25,149 bases of DNA, from assembly GCA_023228865.1 (NCBI GenBank), contig JALOAH010000061.1, positions 1 to 25,149 of the forward strand, read 5' to 3'. Numbering within the stretch: the first letter of the stretch is position 1; each line of letters opens with the position of its first letter. The position numbers and the translations under genes were made by a program. The stretch comes from Porticoccaceae bacterium. Lineage in GTDB: Bacteria > Pseudomonadota > Gammaproteobacteria > Pseudomonadales > Porticoccaceae. The notes under the pieces were generated by a model. The model did not search any database and was not told where the DNA came from. It worked only from the letters and a program-made list of their open reading frames with translations. Of the stretch, positions 15,557 through 23,698 are shown in pieces.

Positions 15557-17533
15557 TCAGGGCGCAAAGTTGTAGCGCACACCTAAATGCGCACCCAGAC
15601 CAGGCGTTTGAAAACCGAAGACTTCTTCATAGTCTTCGTCCAACAGGTTTTCCAGGCGCACATAGCAGTCGAGATTGGCCGTGGCGTTGAGGGTGGCGTT
15701 GAGATTCACCAGGGTGTACTCATCCAACTCGACAATTTCAGAAGGCAGCGGCCAGGGCGGGAAAAACTGATCCTTCTGGGTGCCATTGTACTGAACATTG
15801 GCATTGAGCTGGAGAATATCCAAAGCCTGCCAGGCCAGGGTGAGGCTGCCAATATGGCGGGCGCGGCGCAGCTCGTCCACATCGCGACCAGTAACGCTGT
15901 CTTCCTGGGTGGAATCCGTATAGGTGTAAGACCCGTTCAGAGAAAGCGTCTCCGTCAGAGCAGCGACAACGCCCAGCTCCACACCCTCGCGGTGGCTGTC
16001 ACCGTCGATATTGACTGCTGTGGTCGCCGACAGCGTGGGGTCAAAGAAAAATCCGTTGATTTCATCTTCAAGCTCCGCTTCAAACCAGGTGGCGGAAAGC
16101 TCCACTCTGCCTTCAAACAGGGACTGGTCAAAACCCAGTTCCCAGCTTTGCGACTCCTCCGGTTCCAGATTGGGATTGCCAATATAGGGAAAGGTGGACG
16201 TGGCGTAGTAGCCAAAACGCTCGGTAAAGGTGGGGTTTTTAACCGCGGCTCCCCAAGCGGCGCGAACACGGCTGTCGCCGTTGAGCTGATAAATGGCTTC
16301 AAGGCGATAGGTGGTGGCGTCGTCAAATTCGGAATTATCGTCGTAGCGAATGCTGGAAGCCAGGGTCAGGGCATCGCGGAATGTTCCCCGGTACTCAAGG
16401 GCGGCGCTGTCAGATTCCCGGCTGCGATCCTGGTTGGGATCATTGCCAAAACTGATGTCGCCACGCTGGTGAAAATCTTCGTTCTCATGCTCCAGCAACA
16501 GGGACAGCCGTTGCGCCCCCTGATTCCACAGCAACGAGGTCAGATACTGGTACTGATCCTTCTCCGAGCTGGTGGAGCCGGTTATCAGGCGGTTGTTGAA
16601 ATTGTCGTTGTCGTTGTTGGTGCGGGCATAAACCAGTTTGTGCAGCCAAGCGCCGTCAAGCGCCGCGTAATCGAGCTGGAGGCGGCCGGTGTCATTGTCG
16701 AACTCGGAAAAAACATCCGCGTCCACAGGCAGGCCGGTGACAACAAAGTCGGTGCTGTCAAACTCGTTGCGGCCTTCAGTGCGGCGGGCGGCAAAACTCA
16801 ACTTCAGGTCATCCAGGGGCTGCCAGCCGCCGTTGAGACTGTAGGTGCGGTTGCGATAGCCGTCGTCCTCGGTTCCGGTGGCGGCGATATTGTCGCCGCT
16901 GGAATCCAGATCAGTGACGCCGGCGCGAATGTTAAAGGCTTCGCCCTTATGGCCAACACTGACGCCATTGTTGCGGGTGTCCAGTGTGCCCACTTCGCTG
17001 AACACCGAAGCGGAAAAGGGTTTGTCCGCCCTTTTGGTGGTAATACTGATAACCCCGGCGACGGCATCGCTGCCATAGAGGGCGCTCATGGGGCCGCGTA
17101 TCACCTCGATGCGCTCGATGTCGGCGGCAGTCAGGGTGCCCCAGTTGAGCTCGTCACTCTGGGAAGGGTCGTTGGCCTCAACCCCGTCGATCAGCACCAG
17201 CAAGTGGTTGCCTTCGGCGCCGCGGGCGCGAATTTGGGTGGCGGAACCCAGCATACTGGTGCGGCTCACCGCCAGTCCGGGGACATCGCGAAGAATATCG
17301 CTAATCGCAAGGGGAGAACGATTTTTAAGCATTTCCGCATCGATTACAGTTACCGCATTGGCGGTTTGGGATTGGGGAATGGGCAAATGGGATGCAGAGA
17401 CAATGACTTCTTCATCGATGGCTGGGTCAGCCATGACTGCCGGACAAACCGTAACGACACTGACGGCGAGCGCCATGCGAACAGCAGACGCCAAGGACGT
17501 TTTAACAGGAGTTGCAGGGGTAAAGGTATTCAT
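15557..17533 (-). CDS. btuB: TonB-dependent vitamin B12 receptor (BtuB-like)
   Basis: Outer-membrane receptor with a signal peptide (about 1-35, ending AVMA), a TonB box EEVIVSAS (41-48), a plug domain including the RGAEGNHLLVLIDGVEAND and VIRGPMSALYGSDAVAGVI stretches, and a beta-barrel rich in alternating aromatic residues, closing LGVRYNFAP. I start at ATG 17533 (658 residues) because GAGGA lies five bases upstream; the frame extends four codons to a TTG at 17545. It is the first gene of the corrinoid operon and lies behind a cobalamin riboswitch, which together justify the BtuB call over a siderophore receptor. Confidence 0.92.
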   Translation of the reverse strand: MNTFTPATPVKTSLASAVRMALAVSVVTVCPAVMADPAIDEEVIVSASHLPIPQSQTANAVTVIDAEMLKNRSPLAISDILRDVPGLAVSRTSMLGSATQIRARGAEGNHLLVLIDGVEANDPSQSDELNWGTLTAADIERIEVIRGPMSALYGSDAVAGVISITTKRADKPFSASVFSEVGTLDTRNNGVSVGHKGEAFNIRAGVTDLDSSGDNIAATGTEDDGYRNRTYSLNGGWQPLDDLKLSFAARRTEGRNEFDSTDFVVTGLPVDADVFSEFDNDTGRLQLDYAALDGAWLHKLVYARTNNDNDNFNNRLITGSTSSEKDQYQYLTSLLWNQGAQRLSLLLEHENEDFHQRGDISFGNDPNQDRSRESDSAALEYRGTFRDALTLASSIRYDDNSEFDDATTYRLEAIYQLNGDSRVRAAWGAAVKNPTFTERFGYYATSTFPYIGNPNLEPEESQSWELGFDQSLFEGRVELSATWFEAELEDEINGFFFDPTLSATTAVNIDGDSHREGVELGVVAALTETLSLNGSYTYTDSTQEDSVTGRDVDELRRARHIGSLTLAWQALDILQLNANVQYNGTQKDQFFPPWPLPSEIVELDEYTLVNLNATLNATANLDCYVRLENLLDEDYEEVFGFQTPGLGAHLGVRYNFAP

Positions 17534-17689
17534 AATCTTCCTCAATCAGTAATTAAAACAAGGATTGAGGGAGGGGGAGTAAGTGGCGACAACGGTTAGA
17601 CGTAAAGACTAAACACAAGAGGCACGACCACCGACAAAGCCCTCCGCTTCATCGTTGCAATCACCACGGAACATAAACAAGCCGGGTGG

Positions 17690-17850
17690 CTGTTCAGTCT
17701 CTTATCAGGCCGGTTTCGGGCTCACAGCACTGCTGTTTACCGTTGCGGGGGCAGCGGAGGCATGGTTACTGGCGGCCACATACAGCCAGCAACGCACCTC
17801 ACTTCCCGTTTAACCTGCACCAACCGTCTTTGGCAAAGACAGTGCGCAGG
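17690..17850 (-). promoter_or_regulatory. Cobalamin (AdoCbl) riboswitch
   Basis: On the minus strand the conserved elements occur in the right order: TTGGTGC (17823-17817), TTAAACGGGAAGTGAGGTGC (17813-17794), the core GCTGCCCCCGCAACGGTAA (17755-17737) and the B12 box AGCCCGAAACCGGCCTG (17722-17706). These are hallmarks of the cobalamin riboswitch aptamer. It lies about 170 bases upstream of the btuB ATG, in the mRNA leader. High adenosylcobalamin would switch off the operon. The expression platform between 17690 and 17534 has no strong intrinsic terminator that I can see, so translational control of btuB is possible. The outer ends are approximate. Confidence 0.92.
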
Positions 17851-18107
17851 CACCTGACGTGGGAGGGGGATTGTAGGTGTTTAGGTTTTGTATAACAAGC
17901 ACTGTGACGGCCAGAAGACGTAAATTAACCAGGACTGCAAAAGCGGAAAGCCTCTGGCATATTTAGTTCACATCACCAAAGAAATCTAACTTTACGTGTC
18001 TTTTGTTTTAAAAATGTCTCATATAAACATGTCGAGTCACTTTCGGTCATTTTAATCACTGCCCCCAATTTCTATCATGGAGAAGTTGCTGTGAAGCACG
18101 CCTCTAA

Positions 18108-18119
18108 AATCACGTGATT
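18108..18119. repeat. Perfect 12-base palindrome AATCACGTGATT
   Basis: The dyad is exact and centred on CACGTG, about 200 bases upstream of the second receptor gene. Its size fits a dimeric repressor or activator site. No regulator can be named. Confidence 0.4.
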
Positions 18120-18254
18120 GCAGATAGAAAAATAGTTTCGTTTTTATCACAAAAAAATCTACTAGCAGCGATAACAATGGAGGTTACCCCAATGAAGCCA
18201 CTTCCCACTTGATGTAGAGAATTCATCTCGGCTCAACATGACGATTCATCAACA

Positions 18255-18279
18255 AAAAATCATTTTTCCGATGATTTTT
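18255..18279. promoter_or_regulatory. 9-base inverted repeat upstream of receptor gene
   Basis: AAAAATCAT (18255-18263) and ATGATTTTT (18271-18279) are exact inverted repeats with a seven-base spacer, 42 bases before the ATG of the receptor gene. The inner ATCAT-N7-ATGAT equals the site in front of the LysR gene (3623-3639). It could be an operator near the promoter or a weak A/T hairpin in the leader. Confidence 0.4.
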
Positions 18280-18321
18280 ATGGACTTATTTGCCTAAAAA
18301 AAACCAACTTAGGGGATTATT

Positions 18322-20649
18322 ATGAAAAATAGCACTCGTCATCCAGATCGAAACCGGATCGAAACAACTCACCTTATTAAAGCAATGCTCGGAAGCTGTC
18401 TCGCCATGGGTTCATTTTCCAGCGCCACCGTTATCGCAAATACAGATGCATTCCTGGAAGAAATTATCGTCACAGCTACTCGTCGATCCGAAAGTGTTCA
18501 GGATATCCCGATAAGCGTCACAGCTGTTGGCGGCAGCCAACTCGCCTCGAGGGGCATTGTTCAAACAGCAGATATAGCGATGATGGTGCCAAATCTGAAA
18601 GTAAATTCTCAGTACGGAGATACCCAGCCCAACTTCAGCCTGCGAGGAGTCGGCGTTGCCAATGAATTCAACAGCAATACAGCATCACCGATTGGTGTTT
18701 ATGTTGACGAAGTCTACCAGGCGTTCAGATTTACCCACGGATTACAACTCTATGACCTGGATCGGATTGAGGTAGTTCGAGGCCCACAAGGCACATTATT
18801 TGGTCGCAACACCACTGGTGGCGCCGTTAGCATGTACACGCGAAAACCCACCCTTGAAGGTACCAATGGCTATGTCACTGCAGGCTATGGCAACTACAGT
18901 CGCAAGAGAGTCGAAGGCGCACTGGAAGTGACACCTGTTGAGGACAAAGTGGGACTCCGCGTAGCCTTTACTCGAAGCAAGGGCGATGGTTACTGGGATG
19001 AGACTGTACCGTCGGAATCTTTTGAAAATAACGATGACTACGGCACTTCCGACAACGAGGGCATACGTGCCAATCTTGCCATCGCAGCATCTCCCAAACT
19101 GTCAATCAATCTAAAAGCCTATTATTCAAAAGACAATCCGGTTGGCTCGCCGATCTTTGCAAAAGGTTTGATGGGAGGAGTTCCGGGCACAAACTTCTTT
19201 GGCTACAGCCGGGAATCCGACGGTCTTACCTATAGCGATTATCATCTGGATTCTCAGGGCAATTACTACACCCGCACCACCGGCACTGCGCTGACGATTA
19301 ACTACGATCTCTCGGAGACCTGGGTGTTTACTTCAGTTAGCGGTTACAGTGAAGCTGATTTCGATCTCCACCTCGATAATGATGGTTCGCCGCAATCAAT
19401 ATTTGATGCCCGCTATACCGCCGAAACCAAAGACATTAACCAGGATTTACGGCTTGCTTATACCAGTGACAAGCTCGACTTGCTGATTGGCGCTTACTAC
19501 GGCAAAGATACCTCAGATGCCGTTAACACTATTCGCGCATTCAATGTCTTTCCGGACGCACCGATAGCGGCGGCATTCAACCCAGGTGGAAGCGTCGACC
19601 CCAGCCTGCCACCAACCTCTCTCAATGCTCAACACGGCTATGACCAGCAACGTCGATCAATGGCGCTTTACACTGAGGGCACTTATACTGTCACCAATGC
19701 AATAGAGCTTACCCTGGGTCTTCGGTACACCAAGGACAAACTGGAATTCCTCAACGCTTTCTCCAATGCTCATGACGATGTACCAGGAAATATTCTTTTC
19801 CCTTTCTACCCATCATTTGATCAAACCGCTGAAGATGAAAATGTATCCGGCAGAATAATCTTCAACTATATCTGGAATGACGATATCAGAACCTATGCTA
19901 GTTTCAGCCGAGGTTACCGGTCTGGCACCTATAACGGTTTTGCCTACTCATCACCTTCGCAAGTCTATTTTCTTGAGCCGGAAGAACTGGATTCCTATGA
20001 AGTCGGATTTAAATCCCGCTTTAACGACGGCACCGTACAGCTAAACGGTGCGATATTTCTTTATGACTACACTAATCAACAGGTACAAGAAATTGTAGGC
20101 GCTATCGGTTTTCTGAGAAGCCTGGATGCGGACGTCACAGGAGCCGAGCTGGAATTGTTGGCGAGACCTATATCCTCTCTTACGATCAGGGGATCCCTCG
20201 GCTACCTAGATACTGAATACGCCAGCGGACAATCCCTCAGCGATATTGATGTTGGTGGAAACTGGCTACCCTTCGCGTCCAAATGGTCTGCCAGTCTGGG
20301 AGGGGATTTAACCTTGTTGCAACTGGATACTGGCGAGGTAATTCTCACAGCGGAAGCAAACTATGTGAGCAAATACTTTTACGACCCATTTAATGAGGAT
20401 GCTCCAGGCTTTATGGGAGTGCTCAACCAACCAAGAGCAGAGGATTACCTGACAGGGGGCGATTATACTCTCGTCAACGCCAGACTTTCCTATGAGACTG
20501 AGACCTATTCACTTTCAGTTTGGGGGAAAAATCTCAGTGATAAAAAATATTTTCCTGTCGGCTATGATGTAACCGGAGCATTTGGTAATACTATTTATAA
20601 TGCCGGACTACCAAGAACATACGGGATAGAAGCAAGCTACAAATTTTAA
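18322..20649 (+). CDS. TonB-dependent receptor, catabolic-substrate type
   Basis: A 775-residue outer-membrane receptor: signal sequence (about 1-40, hydrophobic 22-38), TonB box LEEIIVTATRR (45-55), plug domain with SLRGVGVANEFN and VVRGPQGTLFGRNTTGGAVS, a long barrel, and a C-terminal aromatic residue (ASYKF). The plug wording is typical of the large receptor group found in marine gammaproteobacteria and sphingomonads next to degradation genes for hydrophobic organics, rather than of BtuB or classical siderophore receptors. The start has TAGGGG upstream. The downstream sulfotransferase and DUF1214 genes suggest uptake of a lipophilic compound; the substrate is not evident from sequence. Confidence 0.9.
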   Translation: MKNSTRHPDRNRIETTHLIKAMLGSCLAMGSFSSATVIANTDAFLEEIIVTATRRSESVQDIPISVTAVGGSQLASRGIVQTADIAMMVPNLKVNSQYGDTQPNFSLRGVGVANEFNSNTASPIGVYVDEVYQAFRFTHGLQLYDLDRIEVVRGPQGTLFGRNTTGGAVSMYTRKPTLEGTNGYVTAGYGNYSRKRVEGALEVTPVEDKVGLRVAFTRSKGDGYWDETVPSESFENNDDYGTSDNEGIRANLAIAASPKLSINLKAYYSKDNPVGSPIFAKGLMGGVPGTNFFGYSRESDGLTYSDYHLDSQGNYYTRTTGTALTINYDLSETWVFTSVSGYSEADFDLHLDNDGSPQSIFDARYTAETKDINQDLRLAYTSDKLDLLIGAYYGKDTSDAVNTIRAFNVFPDAPIAAAFNPGGSVDPSLPPTSLNAQHGYDQQRRSMALYTEGTYTVTNAIELTLGLRYTKDKLEFLNAFSNAHDDVPGNILFPFYPSFDQTAEDENVSGRIIFNYIWNDDIRTYASFSRGYRSGTYNGFAYSSPSQVYFLEPEELDSYEVGFKSRFNDGTVQLNGAIFLYDYTNQQVQEIVGAIGFLRSLDADVTGAELELLARPISSLTIRGSLGYLDTEYASGQSLSDIDVGGNWLPFASKWSASLGGDLTLLQLDTGEVILTAEANYVSKYFYDPFNEDAPGFMGVLNQPRAEDYLTGGDYTLVNARLSYETETYSLSVWGKNLSDKKYFPVGYDVTGAFGNTIYNAGLPRTYGIEASYKF

Positions 20650-20659
20650 ACCAAGCCAG

Positions 20660-20687
20660 GCTCTCAACCCCCGGGGGTTGAGAGCCA
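20660..20687 (+). terminator. 28-base perfect palindrome behind the receptor gene
   Basis: GGCTCTCAACCCCC is followed at once by its exact inverted copy GGGGGTTGAGAGCC, ten bases after the receptor stop codon. The RNA would form a very stable hairpin. There is no T-run after it, so it is not a textbook intrinsic terminator; it may stop transcription partially or protect the 3' end of the mRNA. Confidence 0.6.
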
Positions 20688-20768
20688 CTATGCCCCACAA
20701 CTCACGGACCGTATAAAACACTGCAAAATTGCCTCTTTCAACGCTCAACACCCACAAAGGATAAAACG

Positions 20769-21026
20769 GTGCCAAATTCAATCCTTGCAATAACCAAAAT
20801 AACATTGAGTATTATCTGGATAGGATTTACTTTTTCATTTTTTTCAGTATTCCCGGAACCCTATAATTCATACCTATTATCATTTGGCATTTTTATGGCG
20901 ATGGTTCACTTGCTTGAATATCTGGCAGTCAAAATTAGATTTGGTCACTTAAAGGCTATTAATTTTTTTCAAACCCTGATTTTCGGCTTTGCCCACTGGA
21001 TACCTATCATAAAAAATCAGCGATAG
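20769..21026 (+). CDS. Small membrane protein, DUF1145-like
   Basis: An 85-residue protein with two to three hydrophobic segments (about 5-28, 33-53 and 66-80). The pattern FPEPYNSYLLSFGIFMAMVH plus FQTLIFGFAHWIPI resembles DUF1145 (YhhL-like) inner-membrane proteins of unknown function. The start is GTG at 20769 with AAGGA seven bases upstream. The gene is strikingly A+T-rich compared with the B12 block. It stands between the palindrome behind the receptor gene and the AraC gene, about 150 bases from the latter, and may be a separate transcript. Confidence 0.65.
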   Translation: MPNSILAITKITLSIIWIGFTFSFFSVFPEPYNSYLLSFGIFMAMVHLLEYLAVKIRFGHLKAINFFQTLIFGFAHWIPIIKNQR

Positions 21027-21110
21027 ATGCACGAAGGCTGATCCAATTTCCTGAGAACCTAGATCAAGTTAAAAATATTAATGGTATTACAACCTGTTGC
21101 GACAAACACT

Positions 21111-21120
21111 TAATAGGTCA
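21111..21120. repeat. 10-base repeat TAATAGGTCA, copy 1 (upstream of the AraC gene)
   Basis: The same ten bases occur at 22249-22258, just behind the AraC gene. In both copies an ATGC follows within ten bases. The pair brackets the regulator gene and could be binding sites for it; direct repeats are usual for AraC-type regulators. This is inference from position. Confidence 0.3.
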
Positions 21121-21177
21121 TAATGCCGCACGTGAACATACATGATTATTTATTTGGCGACTCGCTTCCAATAAAAA

Positions 21178-22230
21178 ATGACAGCCCTCAATGAACCCTC
21201 AAGTTCTCCCTCAAATGTCAATCAAACAGGCATACTCGCCAGCTGGGTATTAACCATTATCCGGGCACTTGAAAAAAAAACAGGATTATCTCAACAGGAC
21301 ATAATTACTTGTGCCCGTATAGATAGCGGTCTACTGGTTGGGGGCAGTAATAGGTATAGCCAACAGGACGTTACTCGCCTTTGGACGGTAGCCAGAAAGC
21401 TGGCAAATGACCCCAGTTTTGGTCTTGCTGTTGCCAGAGAAGTAAAACCGTCAAGCTTTCACATAGTCGGCCATCTTATGGGTTGCAGCGTCACCCCCTA
21501 CCGCGCACTTGAACGCATGGCGCGCTACTGTCGCCTGCTGTCCGATGCGACTACCGCACGCCTGGTTCATAGAAAGAACCAGGTAGCCATTGAGCTTTAC
21601 TTTGATCTGGATAAACAACCTCCGGTTCTCCAATCCTACGACGCGGTTCTGGCAAGTATTCTTCATTTATTGCGGGAGATCACTGGAGAAAATCTTCAGC
21701 CGGAGGCCGTTAGTCTGAGATATTCCGAAACTGAACTTGATCCCATCTTCGAAGAATTTTTCGGCTGTCCTATAAAATACGGCACGGCTCAGGAGTGCCT
21801 AACTTTTAACAAATCGGATTTGGTACGACCCATCCTGGCTGCTGACGAAGAGCTTGCCAATCTTTTGGAAGATGTGGCGAGAAAGCAGCTGGATATTCGC
21901 ATGGAGGGTCGCCTTATCCTTCGCGTACGGGATGCCTTGATGACCGAATTGGCTGAGGGCATACCCTCCAAACACAAAACTGCAGAAATTCTTCATATGA
22001 CAGAAAGAACGCTGTTGCGACATCTAAAAGACAACGGCGACACCTATCTGGGCGTACTCAATCAATTGCGAGAAGACCTCGCCTTTCGCTACATCAAACA
22101 GGGCGATATGTCCCTCAGCGACATTGCAGAGAAGTTGGGATTTTCTGACTACTGCGCTTTCAGTCGAGCGTTTAAACGATGGACCGGTCACAGCCCCCGC
22201 AAATATATCGCTATCCACAACAGCGATTAG
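21178..22230 (+). CDS. AraC-family transcriptional regulator
   Basis: A 350-residue regulator. Residues about 30-215 look like the arabinose-binding-type N-terminal domain (PF12625) found in OruR/ArgR-like regulators, including SSFHIVGHLMGCSVTPYRAL. The C-terminal AraC HTH pair includes KTAEILHMTERTLLRHLK and LSDIAEKLGFSDYCAFSRAF, followed by RWTGHSPRKYI. Regulators of this class often activate adjacent catabolic genes when the pathway substrate is bound. No Shine-Dalgarno sequence is visible before ATG 21178; a start a few codons downstream cannot be excluded. Its position between the receptor gene and the sulfotransferase/DUF1214 pair makes both likely targets. Confidence 0.9.
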   Translation: MTALNEPSSSPSNVNQTGILASWVLTIIRALEKKTGLSQQDIITCARIDSGLLVGGSNRYSQQDVTRLWTVARKLANDPSFGLAVAREVKPSSFHIVGHLMGCSVTPYRALERMARYCRLLSDATTARLVHRKNQVAIELYFDLDKQPPVLQSYDAVLASILHLLREITGENLQPEAVSLRYSETELDPIFEEFFGCPIKYGTAQECLTFNKSDLVRPILAADEELANLLEDVARKQLDIRMEGRLILRVRDALMTELAEGIPSKHKTAEILHMTERTLLRHLKDNGDTYLGVLNQLREDLAFRYIKQGDMSLSDIAEKLGFSDYCAFSRAFKRWTGHSPRKYIAIHNSD

Positions 22231-22248
22231 CGCCCTTTCTTCTCGCCC

Positions 22249-22258
22249 TAATAGGTCA
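22249..22258. repeat. 10-base repeat TAATAGGTCA, copy 2 (downstream of the AraC gene)
   Basis: Second copy of the 21111-21120 element, in the promoter region of the sulfotransferase operon, about 240 bases before its ATG. Confidence 0.3.
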
Positions 22259-22290
22259 ATAGAATGCAACTTGCCACTTTTAGTATAGTT

Positions 22291-22396
22291 TTGGCACAAA
22301 CAGAACTACCGTAAAGCTATCGACCTGCCTACTCTATTAACAGTTGAAATATAAATATCTTCATCGACAGATAATGATATTTATCAATTGTGCCAA
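22291..22396. promoter_or_regulatory. Promoter region with overlapping inverted repeats
   Basis: The 265 bases between the AraC and sulfotransferase genes contain two exact inverted-repeat pairs. TTGGCACAA (22291-22299) matches TTGTGCCAA (22388-22396), and ATAAATATC (22351-22359) matches GATATTTAT (22376-22384) inside it. The outer arms are 97 bases apart from start to start, a distance compatible with DNA looping. The inner pair could be an operator or a hairpin. The promoter of the sulfotransferase gene is expected here; no clear -35/-10 pair was assigned. Confidence 0.35.
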
Positions 22397-22495
22397 CCAA
22401 AAAACGACTGACTATCACTCCTTACAACGATTGAAACCCTAATTATCAGGCTGAAACAATTCAAAGCTGGCAGCTATTCTGAAGGAGACGACTCT

Positions 22496-23665
22496 ATGAC
22501 AGAAACCATTGAAATGCCATTCACTCTTGACGGATTGCTGGCGGCCGCGCGCAAAGAAACCGGACTGGAAGACTTTGGTGACACCCAGTTTATGGAAGGA
22601 CTCGGCATACTAACCAATGCACTGCCAAAAGAGGCCAACCTGAATGCGGTGGGTCGACAAATGGTCTATGGAGGCATTATTCGCCTTCTTAGCAACCGCC
22701 TGCGCTACTGGCAAGATACCAAAGCACATCCGGAAATCCTTCGGGAAAAAATTGTAAAACCTATCATTATCATGGGATTGCCAAGAGCGGGCACATCCAA
22801 GTTGCAACGGGTCATGTCCGCAGACCCCGGCGTACAGCGGCTCGATTTCTGGAAGGAAATTTTTCCTGCGCCGTTTCCCGGCGAAGAGCCGGGCAACCCG
22901 CAGCCCAGAATTGATGCCGCACTGCAGGTTGAAGCATTACTCTCGCAACAATTTCCAGGTTGGATGGCTCGCCACCCCATGGAAGCATTGGAGCCGGATG
23001 AAGAACTGCACATAATGGAAATGTCTTTTGACTGCATTATTTCTTGGCTTTTTTCCCGCACGCCCAGTTTTTACGACTACGTTTCACAAAGCGATCAACG
23101 TTCCACCTACAAGATCACCCATGCCATGTTGCAATATTTGCAATGGCAGGATGGCAATAGCGATGGCCGCCCTTGGATCATGAAATCCCCTGTCCACATT
23201 GGCGCACTGCCTGCACTGCTCGAAACATTTCCCGATGCAGTACTGGTTCATTGTCATCGCGACCCACGTGATGTTATTCCCTCATTTGCATCACTGATTG
23301 AAGAGGGTCGAAAGATCGGCAGTGATGTCGTCGATCCGAAGGAAATCGGGCGGAACATCCTTGAATATTGGGGTGATCAGATGGACAGAAATCTTGACGC
23401 TCGCCAATCACTACCAAACGATCGCATTGTCGATATTCAGTACAAAGATATTGTCAAAGATATCAACCGGGTAATTGGCCACATTTATGACAAGGCCGGA
23501 CGCCCCATGACAGAGGGCTCGCTGGCGGCATTCAAAGCCTACGAGGCCAGAAGACCGAAGGGGCACTGGGGCACCTATGAATACACTGCGGAGCAATACG
23601 GTCTTTGTCTTGACGAAATAGACGAACGGTTTGCTGTTTATCGCCAACGATTTATTAACCCGTAA
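22496..23665 (+). CDS. PAPS-dependent sulfotransferase family protein
   Basis: A 389-residue protein of the Sulfotransfer_3-like family, which moves a sulfo group from PAPS to a hydroxyl group. The 5'-phosphosulfate loop is MGLPRAGTSKL (93-103), the central IMKSPVHIG (228-236) carries the family K and H residues, and the 3'-phosphate motif is HRDPRDVIPSFASL (254-267). No signal peptide or membrane segment is seen. The loop has AGTSK in place of the common TGTT. The start is supported by AGGAGA seven bases upstream. It is followed 33 bases later by the DUF1214 gene, likely one operon. In this context the substrate may be a steroid-, terpenoid- or lipid-like alcohol; that is inference. Confidence 0.88.
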   Translation: MTETIEMPFTLDGLLAAARKETGLEDFGDTQFMEGLGILTNALPKEANLNAVGRQMVYGGIIRLLSNRLRYWQDTKAHPEILREKIVKPIIIMGLPRAGTSKLQRVMSADPGVQRLDFWKEIFPAPFPGEEPGNPQPRIDAALQVEALLSQQFPGWMARHPMEALEPDEELHIMEMSFDCIISWLFSRTPSFYDYVSQSDQRSTYKITHAMLQYLQWQDGNSDGRPWIMKSPVHIGALPALLETFPDAVLVHCHRDPRDVIPSFASLIEEGRKIGSDVVDPKEIGRNILEYWGDQMDRNLDARQSLPNDRIVDIQYKDIVKDINRVIGHIYDKAGRPMTEGSLAAFKAYEARRPKGHWGTYEYTAEQYGLCLDEIDERFAVYRQRFINP

Positions 23666-23698
23666 CTTACATTATCCGATGCTGACCTGGAGTTATTT

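Larger units (their letters stand above)
17880..18321. other. A+T-rich intergenic region between btuB riboswitch and second receptor gene
   Basis: About 440 bases without a credible gene. Base composition drops visibly in G+C from here to the right. It should hold divergent promoters: one on the minus strand for the riboswitch leader and one on the plus strand for the receptor gene at 18322. Two inverted repeats are present (18108-18119 and 18255-18279, listed separately). I could not assign convincing -35/-10 pairs. Confidence 0.6.

Noticed and set aside
15587..17599. 670-codon open frame on the plus strand opposite btuB
   Set aside because: It is the antisense of a clearly coding TonB receptor gene, has low-complexity Val/Gly/Ala-rich sequence and no recognisable domain. 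Long antisense frames are expected in GC-rich coding DNA.
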